Shown here in pieces: positions 51,396-58,753 of a DNA stretch of 64,000 nt (position 1 is the stretch's first letter; every line of letters begins with the position of its first letter). The position numbers were made by a program, and so were the translations under genes. The stretch lies in the NCBI RefSeq assembly GCF_002561455.1, contig NZ_NTUP01000004.1, positions 133,967 to 197,966 on the forward strand, given 5' to 3'. The notes under the pieces were generated by a model. The model had not been told where the DNA came from. It saw only the letters and a list, made by a program, of their open reading frames with translations, and made no database searches. The DNA is from Bacillus sp. AFS015802. Lineage in GTDB: Bacteria > Bacillota > Bacilli > Bacillales > Bacillaceae_B.

Positions 51396-52616
51396 ATGAG
51401 ATCTAAAGTAACAGGCATTATTTTAGTAACAGTTATTATGGTTGCTGCAATCTGGGTATATCAAGATGATAAAAACAAAAAGAAATCAAACTCTGAAAAA
51501 CCGACCAATATAGTGTCAGCAGTTTCTAACACTGATAGTACTAAAGAAGAAGATTTAAATGATAATACAAAAAATGATGAAGATGTGGAGTCTAATCAGC
51601 AAAAAATGATCAATCTAGTTCAGAAGAATGAGAATCTCAACTTGAAAATAGAAAGTTATAAAATCTCACATCCAAGCTGCCCTGTAAATTCTTTAATATC
51701 CCCTGAATACTTGGATGAAAATAATATTATTTATGTAGATTATGGTGATGAAGTAACTTCACTTGTGAAATATTCAATAAAAAATGATAGATGTGAAGTC
51801 CTTTATGATACGAAAGTAGGTATTGGCAGTATAACCGGTTTAGAAGGTAATCTTTATTGGAGTGAATACAATACATCTGAAATAGCCGATGTAGATTGGG
51901 TAATTAACAATTTGCCTGTAAATGAACCAAGAAAAGTAGAAGTAATTAAAAAGGGAAGTTCCAATGATGGAACGCCTCCACCTACGTTAAAAGTAAACAA
52001 AGAAAAAAATATCTTAACGTGGATTGAATATGAAAAAAAAGGAACCAAGTTAACCTCAAGTATCTATAGTTATTCAAATCAAACATCTGAGACAGACGTT
52101 TTGATGGAAAGGACATTAAAGGAAGATACCGACACCAGAGATGGGAAGTACTTGATTTCACAAACTACTGGAGAGACTGGACAAATTTTTTATGAATCCG
52201 TCTATAAAAATAATGAGAAAACGTTTAATTTAGGTATACACTCAGCTGATACCGAGAAATCTTTTCTAAAACAAAAAGGGATAATTGATTTTTCTTCAAA
52301 TGCTGACATCCTTGTAACCTCCGGAGAAGGCTATCTGGATATAGTAGACTTAAGCCAAGATATAACGTTGACTTATAACAATCAGGACAGACTTACTTTG
52401 GATTCGCCTGTATTCATTAATAAGGAGAAAGTAATCTTCAGGTATGGTATGAATAAGTTATATATGGCAAATATAAAAGAAAAATCCTATTCCCCCATTA
52501 CTGATTATTACGAGTTACTGTCTAAGCCTAAAAAATTTAATGATTTTATTGCCTATGCAACAAGATCCGGTGATAAATCATTCACCTTCCATGTAATTCA
52601 TGTAAAGCCAAATTAA
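51396..52616 (+). CDS. membrane-anchored extracytoplasmic protein, possibly beta-propeller
   Basis: A 406-aa protein from ATG 51396 (AGGAGG upstream). Residues 5-21 form a signal anchor, followed by a long S/N/D/E/K linker (about 25-75). The C-terminal 320 residues show repeated blocks of the kind Y-x-D-x-G-D...L-x-Y and ILTWIEYEKKGTKLTSSIY, as in TolB-like or YncE-like propellers. No enzymatic motif is seen. Last gene of the + strand run. Confidence 0.6.
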   Translation: MRSKVTGIILVTVIMVAAIWVYQDDKNKKKSNSEKPTNIVSAVSNTDSTKEEDLNDNTKNDEDVESNQQKMINLVQKNENLNLKIESYKISHPSCPVNSLISPEYLDENNIIYVDYGDEVTSLVKYSIKNDRCEVLYDTKVGIGSITGLEGNLYWSEYNTSEIADVDWVINNLPVNEPRKVEVIKKGSSNDGTPPPTLKVNKEKNILTWIEYEKKGTKLTSSIYSYSNQTSETDVLMERTLKEDTDTRDGKYLISQTTGETGQIFYESVYKNNEKTFNLGIHSADTEKSFLKQKGIIDFSSNADILVTSGEGYLDIVDLSQDITLTYNNQDRLTLDSPVFINKEKVIFRYGMNKLYMANIKEKSYSPITDYYELLSKPKKFNDFIAYATRSGDKSFTFHVIHVKPN

Positions 52617-52650
52617 AATAAAAAATTCCTTGAAAATTAATATTAGAAAA

Positions 52651-52682
52651 ACATACGAATAGGAGCTTCGTGTGTTTTTTTG
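52651..52682 (+). terminator. terminator of the exported-protein operon
   Basis: ACATACGAA / TTCGTGTGT with a 7-base loop and seven Ts. Confidence 0.75.
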
Positions 52683-52800
52683 TCTTTATTCCACCAATAG
52701 GTTTTTGCTCTTTTGAACTGAACTGAATGTTATATATAAATTTAGAACGTATTTAAATCTTTTTAGCCAAAAACTAAAGAACTAAAGAGTTTAGACCAAA

Positions 52801-52830
52801 GGAAAAAGAACCGTCAAGTCTCGACGGTTC
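52801..52830 (-). terminator. terminator of peptide cassette 2
   Basis: On the minus strand GAACCGTC pairs with GACGGTTC and runs into TTTTTCC. It lies 43 bases after the MFS stop. The other intergenic sequence here, 52683-52800, shows nothing. Confidence 0.7.
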
Positions 52831-52872
52831 ATTAACAACTTAAATAGGGTACAGGAGTGATTTCATTCTCGC

Positions 52873-54099
52873 TTAGTTAACCACTTTTTTTACTACATTA
52901 TGCGGGTTCTTTTTGTTGTGGAAAATCATTACCGCAAACGAGAAAAAGGCAACAAAGATTCCGATGACAAAGAAAATCGTTGAGACAGTAAAGTACTCTT
53001 TCATAGCCCCGGCTATTATTGTGCTGGCCGAAAAAGCCAATGTAGTAAAAGCAGTGGCATTCGCATACACTCTTCCTCTAATCTCATTTGGGATATTCAG
53101 CCCGAAAATGATACTGGCCATGACGTTGAATAAGCCAAAGTTCAAACCTAGTATAAGCACGACCACGAATAGAAACAGAGTTCCAACATCGAACAAAAGA
53201 AACGAGTAACAAACCCCGAATGAAAAAGGGAGTAAGTCGAGCATCTTTTCTTTTTGGGTATCCTTTACTTTTGAAGCTGCCATTGTTCCCAGCAGCATTC
53301 CGATTGTCAGAACAGTCATCAACAGTCCGTAAGTGGCATTATCCATATTTATTTCTTCAAGGTAGAGGAGCAAGAGTACTGTCAATCCTCCAAAACCGAA
53401 ATTAAGGATCACCCAATAAAAATTTAGTTTTCTAATCAATGATTGGCTGAATAGATAAAGAAACCCATCCTTCATATCTGCCACTATACCTTTATTCTTA
53501 GAAACTTTGTGAATGGGGATATAAACAAAATAGGAAAGAATGGCTGCAGCTAAATATGTGATGATGTCTAACTTAAGAGCGAAAGTAGGATTTGTAAACC
53601 CAATAATGGCAGCTGCTAATGCAGGACCGGCAATATTTATGATTCTTTGAGTTGTTCCTTGTAATACTACAATTCTAGGGAAATTTTCTTTTGATACAAG
53701 CTCTGGGATAATGGCAGATCTTACTGGAACATAAAGCGCTTTTAATATCCCCATTAAAAATATTAGCGTGAAGATAATGTAAAGATTACCTGTAAATAGA
53801 ACTGCTATCAAAAATATTGCTCTTAACACATCAGACGCTACAATCATTATTTTTCTATTGTACCGGTCTGATAATGCTCCTAATAGGGGACCAAATAGAG
53901 CTGAAGGTATCGTTTCAAGAGCAAACGTCATCCCCATGGCAAAACCAGAACCGGTTCTTTCTAAAATTAAGATGGGTAAAGCTATTTTGGTTAATGAACT
54001 TCCAAAGAGGGATATAGCCCATCCTAAAAAAAACAAAAAGTAGTTTTTACTATAAAAAAAGAGACTTTGGACATCTTTAAAGGTTAATTTTTTACCCAT
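52873..54099 (-). CDS. MFS exporter of peptide cassette 2
   Basis: A 408-aa protein from ATG 54099 (TTTAGGTG 8 bases upstream, overlapping the stop of the TPR gene). Twelve helices, with LFGSSLTKIALPILILERTG, motif A GPLLGALSDRYNRKIMIVASDVLRA and GLNIPNEIRGRVYANATAF. It is a paralogue of the cassette 1 exporter, similar along its whole length. Inferred to export the cassette 2 peptide. Confidence 0.85.
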   Translation of the reverse strand: MGKKLTFKDVQSLFFYSKNYFLFFLGWAISLFGSSLTKIALPILILERTGSGFAMGMTFALETIPSALFGPLLGALSDRYNRKIMIVASDVLRAIFLIAVLFTGNLYIIFTLIFLMGILKALYVPVRSAIIPELVSKENFPRIVVLQGTTQRIINIAGPALAAAIIGFTNPTFALKLDIITYLAAAILSYFVYIPIHKVSKNKGIVADMKDGFLYLFSQSLIRKLNFYWVILNFGFGGLTVLLLLYLEEINMDNATYGLLMTVLTIGMLLGTMAASKVKDTQKEKMLDLLPFSFGVCYSFLLFDVGTLFLFVVVLILGLNFGLFNVMASIIFGLNIPNEIRGRVYANATAFTTLAFSASTIIAGAMKEYFTVSTIFFVIGIFVAFFSFAVMIFHNKKNPHNVVKKVVN

Positions 54100-54108
54100 T
54101 TTCAACAC

Positions 54109-56376
54109 CTAAACAAGAGATTGATTTTCTTGAATTTTTTTTCTCAAATCAATAAACTCTTTATTTGTTGGAGATATCTCTAAAGCTTTATTGATTTCAA
54201 AATACGCAGAATCCCATTCTTTTAATTGGATATGAAGATGGGCTTTATTAAATTTTATCCATGGATCGGAGGAATTCTGGGTGACGGCTTGTTGGATGTA
54301 TTCTTTTGCCTTTAGTAATTGATTTTCTTGACTGTAAATAACAGCTAAGTTTACAAAGATATAAGCTGCATTATAAGAAGGGGCTAATTCTAAAGCATAT
54401 TCCAGATCTTCTTTAGCTTTTTGCCAATAGCCCATTTCTTGAAATATTGCTCCCCGATTTATAAAGATTTCTACTCGGTTAGGTGCTATTTTTTCTGCAA
54501 AATTATAATCCGATATCGCTTCAGCACTCTTTTCTAATCCAGCAAAAGTATTAGCACGATTAATTAGAGCTGAAATAAATGCAGGGTCAAGGTCAAGTGC
54601 TGTTGAAAAATCATTAATTGCCTCTTTGAATTTACCTTTTACGTAAAGTAGGTGACCTCTTGCATTCCAAGTATTTGGATTATCCGGCGATAACTTGACT
54701 GCATAATTGTAATGATCCCAGGCCTCTTGGTATTTTCCTAACTTCAAGTACGCATTACCCAAGTTAATATACACTTCAACTTTTGGATACCCTTCATTTT
54801 TAACTCTATTATAATAGGAAACAGCCTCATCATATCTGCCCATTTGCTGCAGGATATTTGCCTTGTTATTATATAAATCTAAATTAGAAGAGACTAATCT
54901 AATACCCTCATCAATATGATCTATCGCTTCATTCAAACGCCCGGAATCTTGTAGCACATATGCTGTGTTGTAATGAAGGATCGCATGGGTAACAGCATGT
55001 TCCCGGCCACTAAATGTTTCTTGGAATTTGTTAAGATTTTCTTCTTCAATTCTAATTGCCTCTTCATAATTCTTTTCCCTATATTTGATAAGAGCCCTAG
55101 AATTATTTAACCAAAGTCTTTCGAGAGTAGCTTTTTCGTTCTCTAGTCCTTGTATCTGTTCAAAACCCCTATCTAGCCACATTGGACCATATTTGTCTGC
55201 TTCATGTTTAATAACGAAAGATCCAATTGTGTAGCATAATCTTGCTTTAAAATATGGGTCTGCTGCCAATCTTAAACTTTCCTCTAGACTCTCAAGGGCT
55301 TCAGGGTTTTCTTTAAGTCTTATGTGTCCAACTCCTTTGATTCTTAGTAATTTTGCCTTCTGCTGATCATCGTATGCTGACCAGTAATGATTTTGGGAGT
55401 GGGTAACATAATGGACAGCCTCATGATAATATCCACTGATTCTGCAATGATACGCTGCGTCTTCTAACAATTCCACTATCTTATCATCGTTAAGTGCTTC
55501 CATATGAAATAAGAGTTTCGCATATTTAGAAGAGAGATCTTTTTCGGTTTTATTTAATAATGTTACCTGTTCTTGATGATATTTACTCTTTAGATCTTTA
55601 TCTGCACCATGATATACAGCAGAATAAAGACCATCTTCATCATTAACTCCGCAGCTCTCAATATAATCTTCCAGAATCTCATTTTTCTCTTTTGAATCTA
55701 GTTTTTGAAGTTGAGTATTAATATCTGTCCTTAGGGCATAAGAAATAGGGTTAAACAAAAATTCCCGATTAAAATTCACTTCAACTTGGTTGAAGACATC
55801 TTGCTTAGACGAAGTTAAGACAACATAGTATGAACAGACGGGTGAGCGTATGATGAGACGTTTTATAAGCTGAATACTTGAGTAATCACATTCATCGATA
55901 TCTTTAAGTAAAAAAATCACTGGTTTTCGATTAGCATAAAGGTTGGGAATTTCCAGGAGGAAATTTATAATTCCGTTGAGCATACTGACAATGAAGCTCA
56001 TCGTAAAAGAAGTAGGATTCTCATCCCTGGGGACATCCAGCCCTAGAGTGACATCTTCAAATAACTTTTTTTTCCGTAAAAAAGGCATCAATAAGCAAAG
56101 CGATTGTTTGTATTTTACTAGCAGAGAGGGATGATCTTTTTCAAGAAGTGTAATATATGGAGATATTAATTTTTTTACGAATGAATAAGAGTCGGTTATT
56201 AAACTTTTACAAGATATTTCATAGACAAAGTGGTCTTGCTTAACCTGCCTGGCGAAATTAGATGTGGCAATCCTGCTTAAATCTGCATTTCCCTCTAAAA
56301 GATAAGAGCCAAATGAATGTTTTTCAATTTCTTTAACAAGTTCCTGAGTTACCTTGTTTATGCTGATGTTTTTCAT
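54109..56376 (-). CDS. TPR protein with degenerate STAND-like N-terminus, cassette 2
   Basis: A 755-aa paralogue of 40289-42448 in the same order and position. The N-terminal 210 residues again lack a P-loop (YLLEGNADLSRIATSNF) but keep the Walker-B-like VIFLLKDIDECDYSSIQLI. Shared blocks include YK[QK]-L-LMP-L[RK], RDENPTSFTMSF and INGIINFLLE. Then come at least eleven TPR units (WNARGHLLYVKGKFKEAIND; VYINLGNAYLKLGKYQEAWD). ATG 56376 follows TTGAGGAG. Conservation of the NPTSFT and INGIINFLLE blocks, not the P-loop, suggests the N-terminal domain binds a protein or peptide and not ATP. Confidence 0.75.
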   Translation of the reverse strand: MKNISINKVTQELVKEIEKHSFGSYLLEGNADLSRIATSNFARQVKQDHFVYEISCKSLITDSYSFVKKLISPYITLLEKDHPSLLVKYKQSLCLLMPFLRKKKLFEDVTLGLDVPRDENPTSFTMSFIVSMLNGIINFLLEIPNLYANRKPVIFLLKDIDECDYSSIQLIKRLIIRSPVCSYYVVLTSSKQDVFNQVEVNFNREFLFNPISYALRTDINTQLQKLDSKEKNEILEDYIESCGVNDEDGLYSAVYHGADKDLKSKYHQEQVTLLNKTEKDLSSKYAKLLFHMEALNDDKIVELLEDAAYHCRISGYYHEAVHYVTHSQNHYWSAYDDQQKAKLLRIKGVGHIRLKENPEALESLEESLRLAADPYFKARLCYTIGSFVIKHEADKYGPMWLDRGFEQIQGLENEKATLERLWLNNSRALIKYREKNYEEAIRIEEENLNKFQETFSGREHAVTHAILHYNTAYVLQDSGRLNEAIDHIDEGIRLVSSNLDLYNNKANILQQMGRYDEAVSYYNRVKNEGYPKVEVYINLGNAYLKLGKYQEAWDHYNYAVKLSPDNPNTWNARGHLLYVKGKFKEAINDFSTALDLDPAFISALINRANTFAGLEKSAEAISDYNFAEKIAPNRVEIFINRGAIFQEMGYWQKAKEDLEYALELAPSYNAAYIFVNLAVIYSQENQLLKAKEYIQQAVTQNSSDPWIKFNKAHLHIQLKEWDSAYFEINKALEISPTNKEFIDLRKKIQENQSLV

Positions 56377-56404
56377 TAAACTGTTCGCTCCTCAATAGAT
56401 AATA

Positions 56405-56431
56405 AATAAAGACCCTTTTAGGGTCCTTAAG
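56405..56431 (-). terminator. hairpin between peptide gene and TPR gene, cassette 2
   Basis: GACCCT, TTT, AGGGTC, followed on the minus strand by TTTATTTATT. The stem is only 6 bases, but it occupies the same place as the 16-base hairpin of cassette 1. Confidence 0.5.
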
Positions 56432-56502
56432 GGGGGCCAAGAAGCTAAACATAACGAGTCGAACTTCTTAGCCAGATAAACATTTGATATTAAGTTAAGC
56501 TA

Positions 56503-56571
56503 TTATGGCCCATCATAACCATATTCATGAGAACGCATAGGCTCTACCATACCGATTTTTAATGATTTCAT
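56503..56571 (-). CDS. 22-aa peptide of cassette 2 (RiPP- or pheromone-like precursor)
   Basis: ATG 56571 has GAGGGAGG upstream. The product begins MKSLKIGMVEPMRSHEY and ends GYDGP. It aligns with the cassette 1 peptide at MKS[IL]K, VE-x-[VM]-R, GY and D-x-0/2-G. No signal peptide. Both peptides lie first in their operon, 75-82 bases after a perfect PlcR box. Too short to be listed by usual gene finders. Confidence 0.7.
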   Translation of the reverse strand: MKSLKIGMVEPMRSHEYGYDGP

Positions 56572-56594
56572 CGTTATCCCTCCCTCAATTTGTA

Positions 56595-56614
56595 AATTGT
56601 GATCTCTCACAATT
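56595..56614. promoter_or_regulatory. 20-base inverted repeat in the cassette 2 leader
   Basis: AATTGTGATCTCTCACAATT: 8-base perfect arms around TCTC, lying between the likely -10 (TACTAT on the minus strand, near 56618-56624) and the ribosome-binding site. It could be an operator or an mRNA hairpin. Confidence 0.45.
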
Positions 56615-56645
56615 AGAATAGTATCAGACAAAAGACATTATGAAA

Positions 56646-56661
56646 TATGCAATGCTGCATA
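56646..56661. promoter_or_regulatory. PlcR box upstream of the cassette 2 peptide
   Basis: TATGCAATGCTGCATA, a perfect match to TATGNAN4TNCATA, 75 bases before the peptide ATG on the minus strand and about 22 bases from a TACTAT -10. Confidence 0.85.
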
Positions 56662-56799
56662 TTGCCGGAATAATTAGATAATTTATCTGATATTGGGTTT
56701 TTACAGGTTGGTGAAGGGGGATGTTAGTTTTAAGGAAACTTCTTATAACAATAACGCGTTTAATATTGCTTCGAAAAACATTATAATAAGAAAAATATA

Positions 56800-56841
56800 A
56801 AAAGCAGAAGATGACCTTTAGAAGGTTCATCTTCTGCTTTT
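56800..56841 (-). terminator. terminator of the DinB-family gene
   Basis: AAAGCAGAAGATGACCTT and AAGGTTCATCTTCTGCTTTT form a near-perfect stem of about 18 bases with a TAG loop; works on either strand. Confidence 0.85.
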
Positions 56842-56846
56842 GACTC

Positions 56847-57314
56847 TTAATCTATGAGGATGCGATTATCATTGATATTCGACTCTTGTGGCACATACCC
56901 AAGGTTGCTGGCCCAAATACTTATCTGTCCTATATGATGAAATTCTTGAATAATTACCTGGTGCAAACTATTATTCAAAAGTTGTGGAGTTCCGAAGCCG
57001 TCCTCCTTTTGGATCGCATTTGACTCAAATTGATTCTCGGCAATGAAAGCCCTTATAAAAGGTCTAGTATATCTTGAATATTCTACTACTTCTTCTATTG
57101 TAAGCATAGACTCTTTGTTGTTCTGAATTAAGTCAGGCTTCTCTTTAATAATGCTCATCCAATGTTGTTCTTTATAAATTAGATGAAATAACGTTTGAAT
57201 AATATTTTGCATATCTTCCGACTTGCTATCAATTAATTTATTACCTAAAACCTCCATACACCACTCCAGCCATTCATCTCTAACTTGCCAATTATAAAAG
57301 AATAAATCCTTCAT
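56847..57314 (-). CDS. DinB-family protein
   Basis: A 155-aa helical protein from ATG 57314 (GGAAGGTG upstream). The DinB/YfiT metal-binding pattern is visible: a first His in TLFHLIYKEQHWM and a closing HQVIIQEFHHIGQISIWA, three histidines expected to bind a divalent metal. DinB-type proteins include thiol-dependent transferases. It is divergent from the papR-like gene, and the PlcR box lies between them, 57 bases from this start, so it may also be under PlcR. Confidence 0.8.
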   Translation of the reverse strand: MKDLFFYNWQVRDEWLEWCMEVLGNKLIDSKSEDMQNIIQTLFHLIYKEQHWMSIIKEKPDLIQNNKESMLTIEEVVEYSRYTRPFIRAFIAENQFESNAIQKEDGFGTPQLLNNSLHQVIIQEFHHIGQISIWASNLGYVPQESNINDNRILID

Positions 57315-57370
57315 ATATTCACCTTCCATATATAAGTAATTTATCAAATTTTAAGATAATTTGTTGTAAA

Positions 57371-57386
57371 TATGTAAATTTGCATA
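57371..57386. promoter_or_regulatory. PlcR box upstream of the papR-like gene
   Basis: TATGTAAATTTGCATA, a perfect match. A candidate -10 (TATTATACACT, near 57408-57418) lies about 22 bases downstream, the same spacing as at the cassette 2 peptide. Confidence 0.88.
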
Positions 57387-57447
57387 TTTTTCATGAAAAT
57401 TATGGTTTATTATACACTTATCGAACGATAAACAGGAGGTTGTGCTC

Positions 57448-57588
57448 ATGAAAAAAGTCATGTTAGGATTTTCGTTTATTTTATTACTAATTGGTGCCAT
57501 CGCTCTCAGCAGCGATAAGGGAGTTTCGCTGGGGCAAAATGAATCGGATCTTCCATTCGAGCATTCTATTGAAAACCCTGAAGTTTAA
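57448..57588 (+). CDS. papR: PapR-like quorum-sensing pheromone precursor
   Basis: A 46-aa precursor (ATG 57448 after CAGGAGG). The first 25 residues are a Sec signal (MKKVMLGFSFILLLIGAIAL), and the tail reads SLGQNESDLPFEHSIENPEV. SDLPFEH corresponds to the PapR heptapeptide of the B. cereus group (ADLPFEF and variants, including an LPFEH pherotype). There the heptapeptide is the extreme C-terminus; here seven residues follow, so processing must differ. The adjacent convergent gene encodes a PlcR homologue. The identification rests on three independent facts: the motif, the neighbour and the PlcR box upstream. Confidence 0.85.
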   Translation: MKKVMLGFSFILLLIGAIALSSDKGVSLGQNESDLPFEHSIENPEV

Positions 57589-58451
57589 TTTAAGTATTTT
57601 TGTTTTTTTTCATGAATGATTTTCTCATAATATTTAAGATCTAAAAGTTTAAAGAAAAATAGAGCTTTCTTATAACATTCAGAAATTTCATCAAAGGGGT
57701 AATGAAGCTTTTCAAGACATTCGGCTTTTTGAAAATAGACTTGTCCAAGTAGGGACATATCATTTTTTTTACAAAGTTCTTCAATTGCCTTATCAAGAGT
57801 GGAAAGAGAAAGCTCTATTTGATTATCTAAGAACAGTACTTTACTCAAGTTATAGAGTACTTTAATACGAAAGGCAGTATACTCATTGCTCTCTATCTCA
57901 GTATTTAATATTGAATCATAATTACGAATACTTTCTTTAAATTTTTTCTTCTCGGCATAGATATTAGCAATGGAATTTTGAATGAACAAATCCTGGATAA
58001 TATTTGTTCCAAAAGTCTGCTGCTTTAATAGAAGTTTTAGTTCTGTTAAACAAGTATCGGAATTAATTTTCTTTAGATAATAAGCAGATACATAATATTG
58101 CCATGATAAAAATTGTTTGAACTCAGGATGACATTCAGTTTTATTCAGTTCCTTTTCCACTGATTTAAAAACTTCAATGTAATTCTTATTCTGAACTAAT
58201 GTCAATATTTTCTCAGTCAGACTATTCTTATAGGCGATATTATCATGAATTAGAACTTCGAAAAAATAAAAAGTGGGCACCTTAAGCTTATTGGCAACAA
58301 GATGAAGAATATCAATACTCGGAAATACATCACCTTTTTCTAGTCTGCTGATCTCTGATTGATTACAAATATTTGAAGCTAGTTGGTTTTGTGTCAAATT
58401 CCTAAGTTTTCTCAACTTTCTTATCTCTTTACCTAATACTTCTTTATCCAA
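57585..58451 (-). CDS. plcR: PlcR-like transcriptional regulator
   Basis: A 288-aa protein. I choose TTG 58451, since GGAGGGG lies 7 bases upstream and the product then begins MDKEVLGKEIRKLRKLRNLTQ, aligning with the start of B. cereus PlcR (285 aa). The HTH is NLTQNQLASNICNQSEISRLEKG. Five TPR units follow, with CHPEFKQFLSWQYYVSAYYLKK, IQNSIANIYAEKKKFKESI and SLLGQVYFQKAECLEKL, all close to PlcR. PlcR is activated by imported PapR and binds TATGNAN4TNCATA. Its stop overlaps the papR stop tail-to-tail, unlike the tandem order in B. cereus. Only a degenerate half-site is seen before its own start. Confidence 0.9.
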   Translation of the reverse strand: MDKEVLGKEIRKLRKLRNLTQNQLASNICNQSEISRLEKGDVFPSIDILHLVANKLKVPTFYFFEVLIHDNIAYKNSLTEKILTLVQNKNYIEVFKSVEKELNKTECHPEFKQFLSWQYYVSAYYLKKINSDTCLTELKLLLKQQTFGTNIIQDLFIQNSIANIYAEKKKFKESIRNYDSILNTEIESNEYTAFRIKVLYNLSKVLFLDNQIELSLSTLDKAIEELCKKNDMSLLGQVYFQKAECLEKLHYPFDEISECYKKALFFFKLLDLKYYEKIIHEKKQKYLN

Positions 58452-58623
58452 AAAAGCCCCTCCAAATAAATAATCTATTGATAGATTAGTGTTATAAGTA
58501 TTTAGATCCATATGTATCAATTATAAAGTTATGAGGGTTATATGTGAACTGTAATTGTAAACATATGTTTTATAGTAGTGATATAGTACTGAATCACACG
58601 GACCGTGAACTGGTGATAACTGG
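58452..58623. other. plcR upstream region with degenerate PlcR half-site
   Basis: TTATAATTGATACATA (minus strand, 58511-58526) keeps the T-N-CATA half of the PlcR box but not the TATG half. AACATATGTT (58559-58568) is a separate palindrome. It must also contain the promoter of the + strand cluster that follows. Confidence 0.35.
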
Positions 58624-58737
58624 ATGCGAGATAGGCTCATTAAAGTACATTTTTTAGTTAATTGGAAGGATAAGCTTGAAGTTGGGTCAATGGCTACCCA
58701 GGGAAATCAATATCTCTTAACAAAGCTAAGTAAATAA
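58624..58737 (+). CDS. 37-aa small ORF at the head of the RiPP-like cluster
   Basis: ATG 58624 opens MRDRLIKVHFLVNWKDKLEV and the frame ends SMATQGNQYLLTKLSK, 16 bases before the nucleotidyltransferase. The upstream TGGTGATAACTGG is a poor ribosome-binding site. It could be a precursor peptide (V-G-S as a leader end) or chance; included because of its position. Confidence 0.3.
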   Translation: MRDRLIKVHFLVNWKDKLEVGSMATQGNQYLLTKLSK

Positions 58738-58753
58738 AAAGGAGAAGGTTTCA

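Noticed and set aside
58511-58526. A fifth PlcR box in front of plcR
   Set aside because: Only the T-N-CATA half fits; three of the four TATG positions on the other side mismatch.
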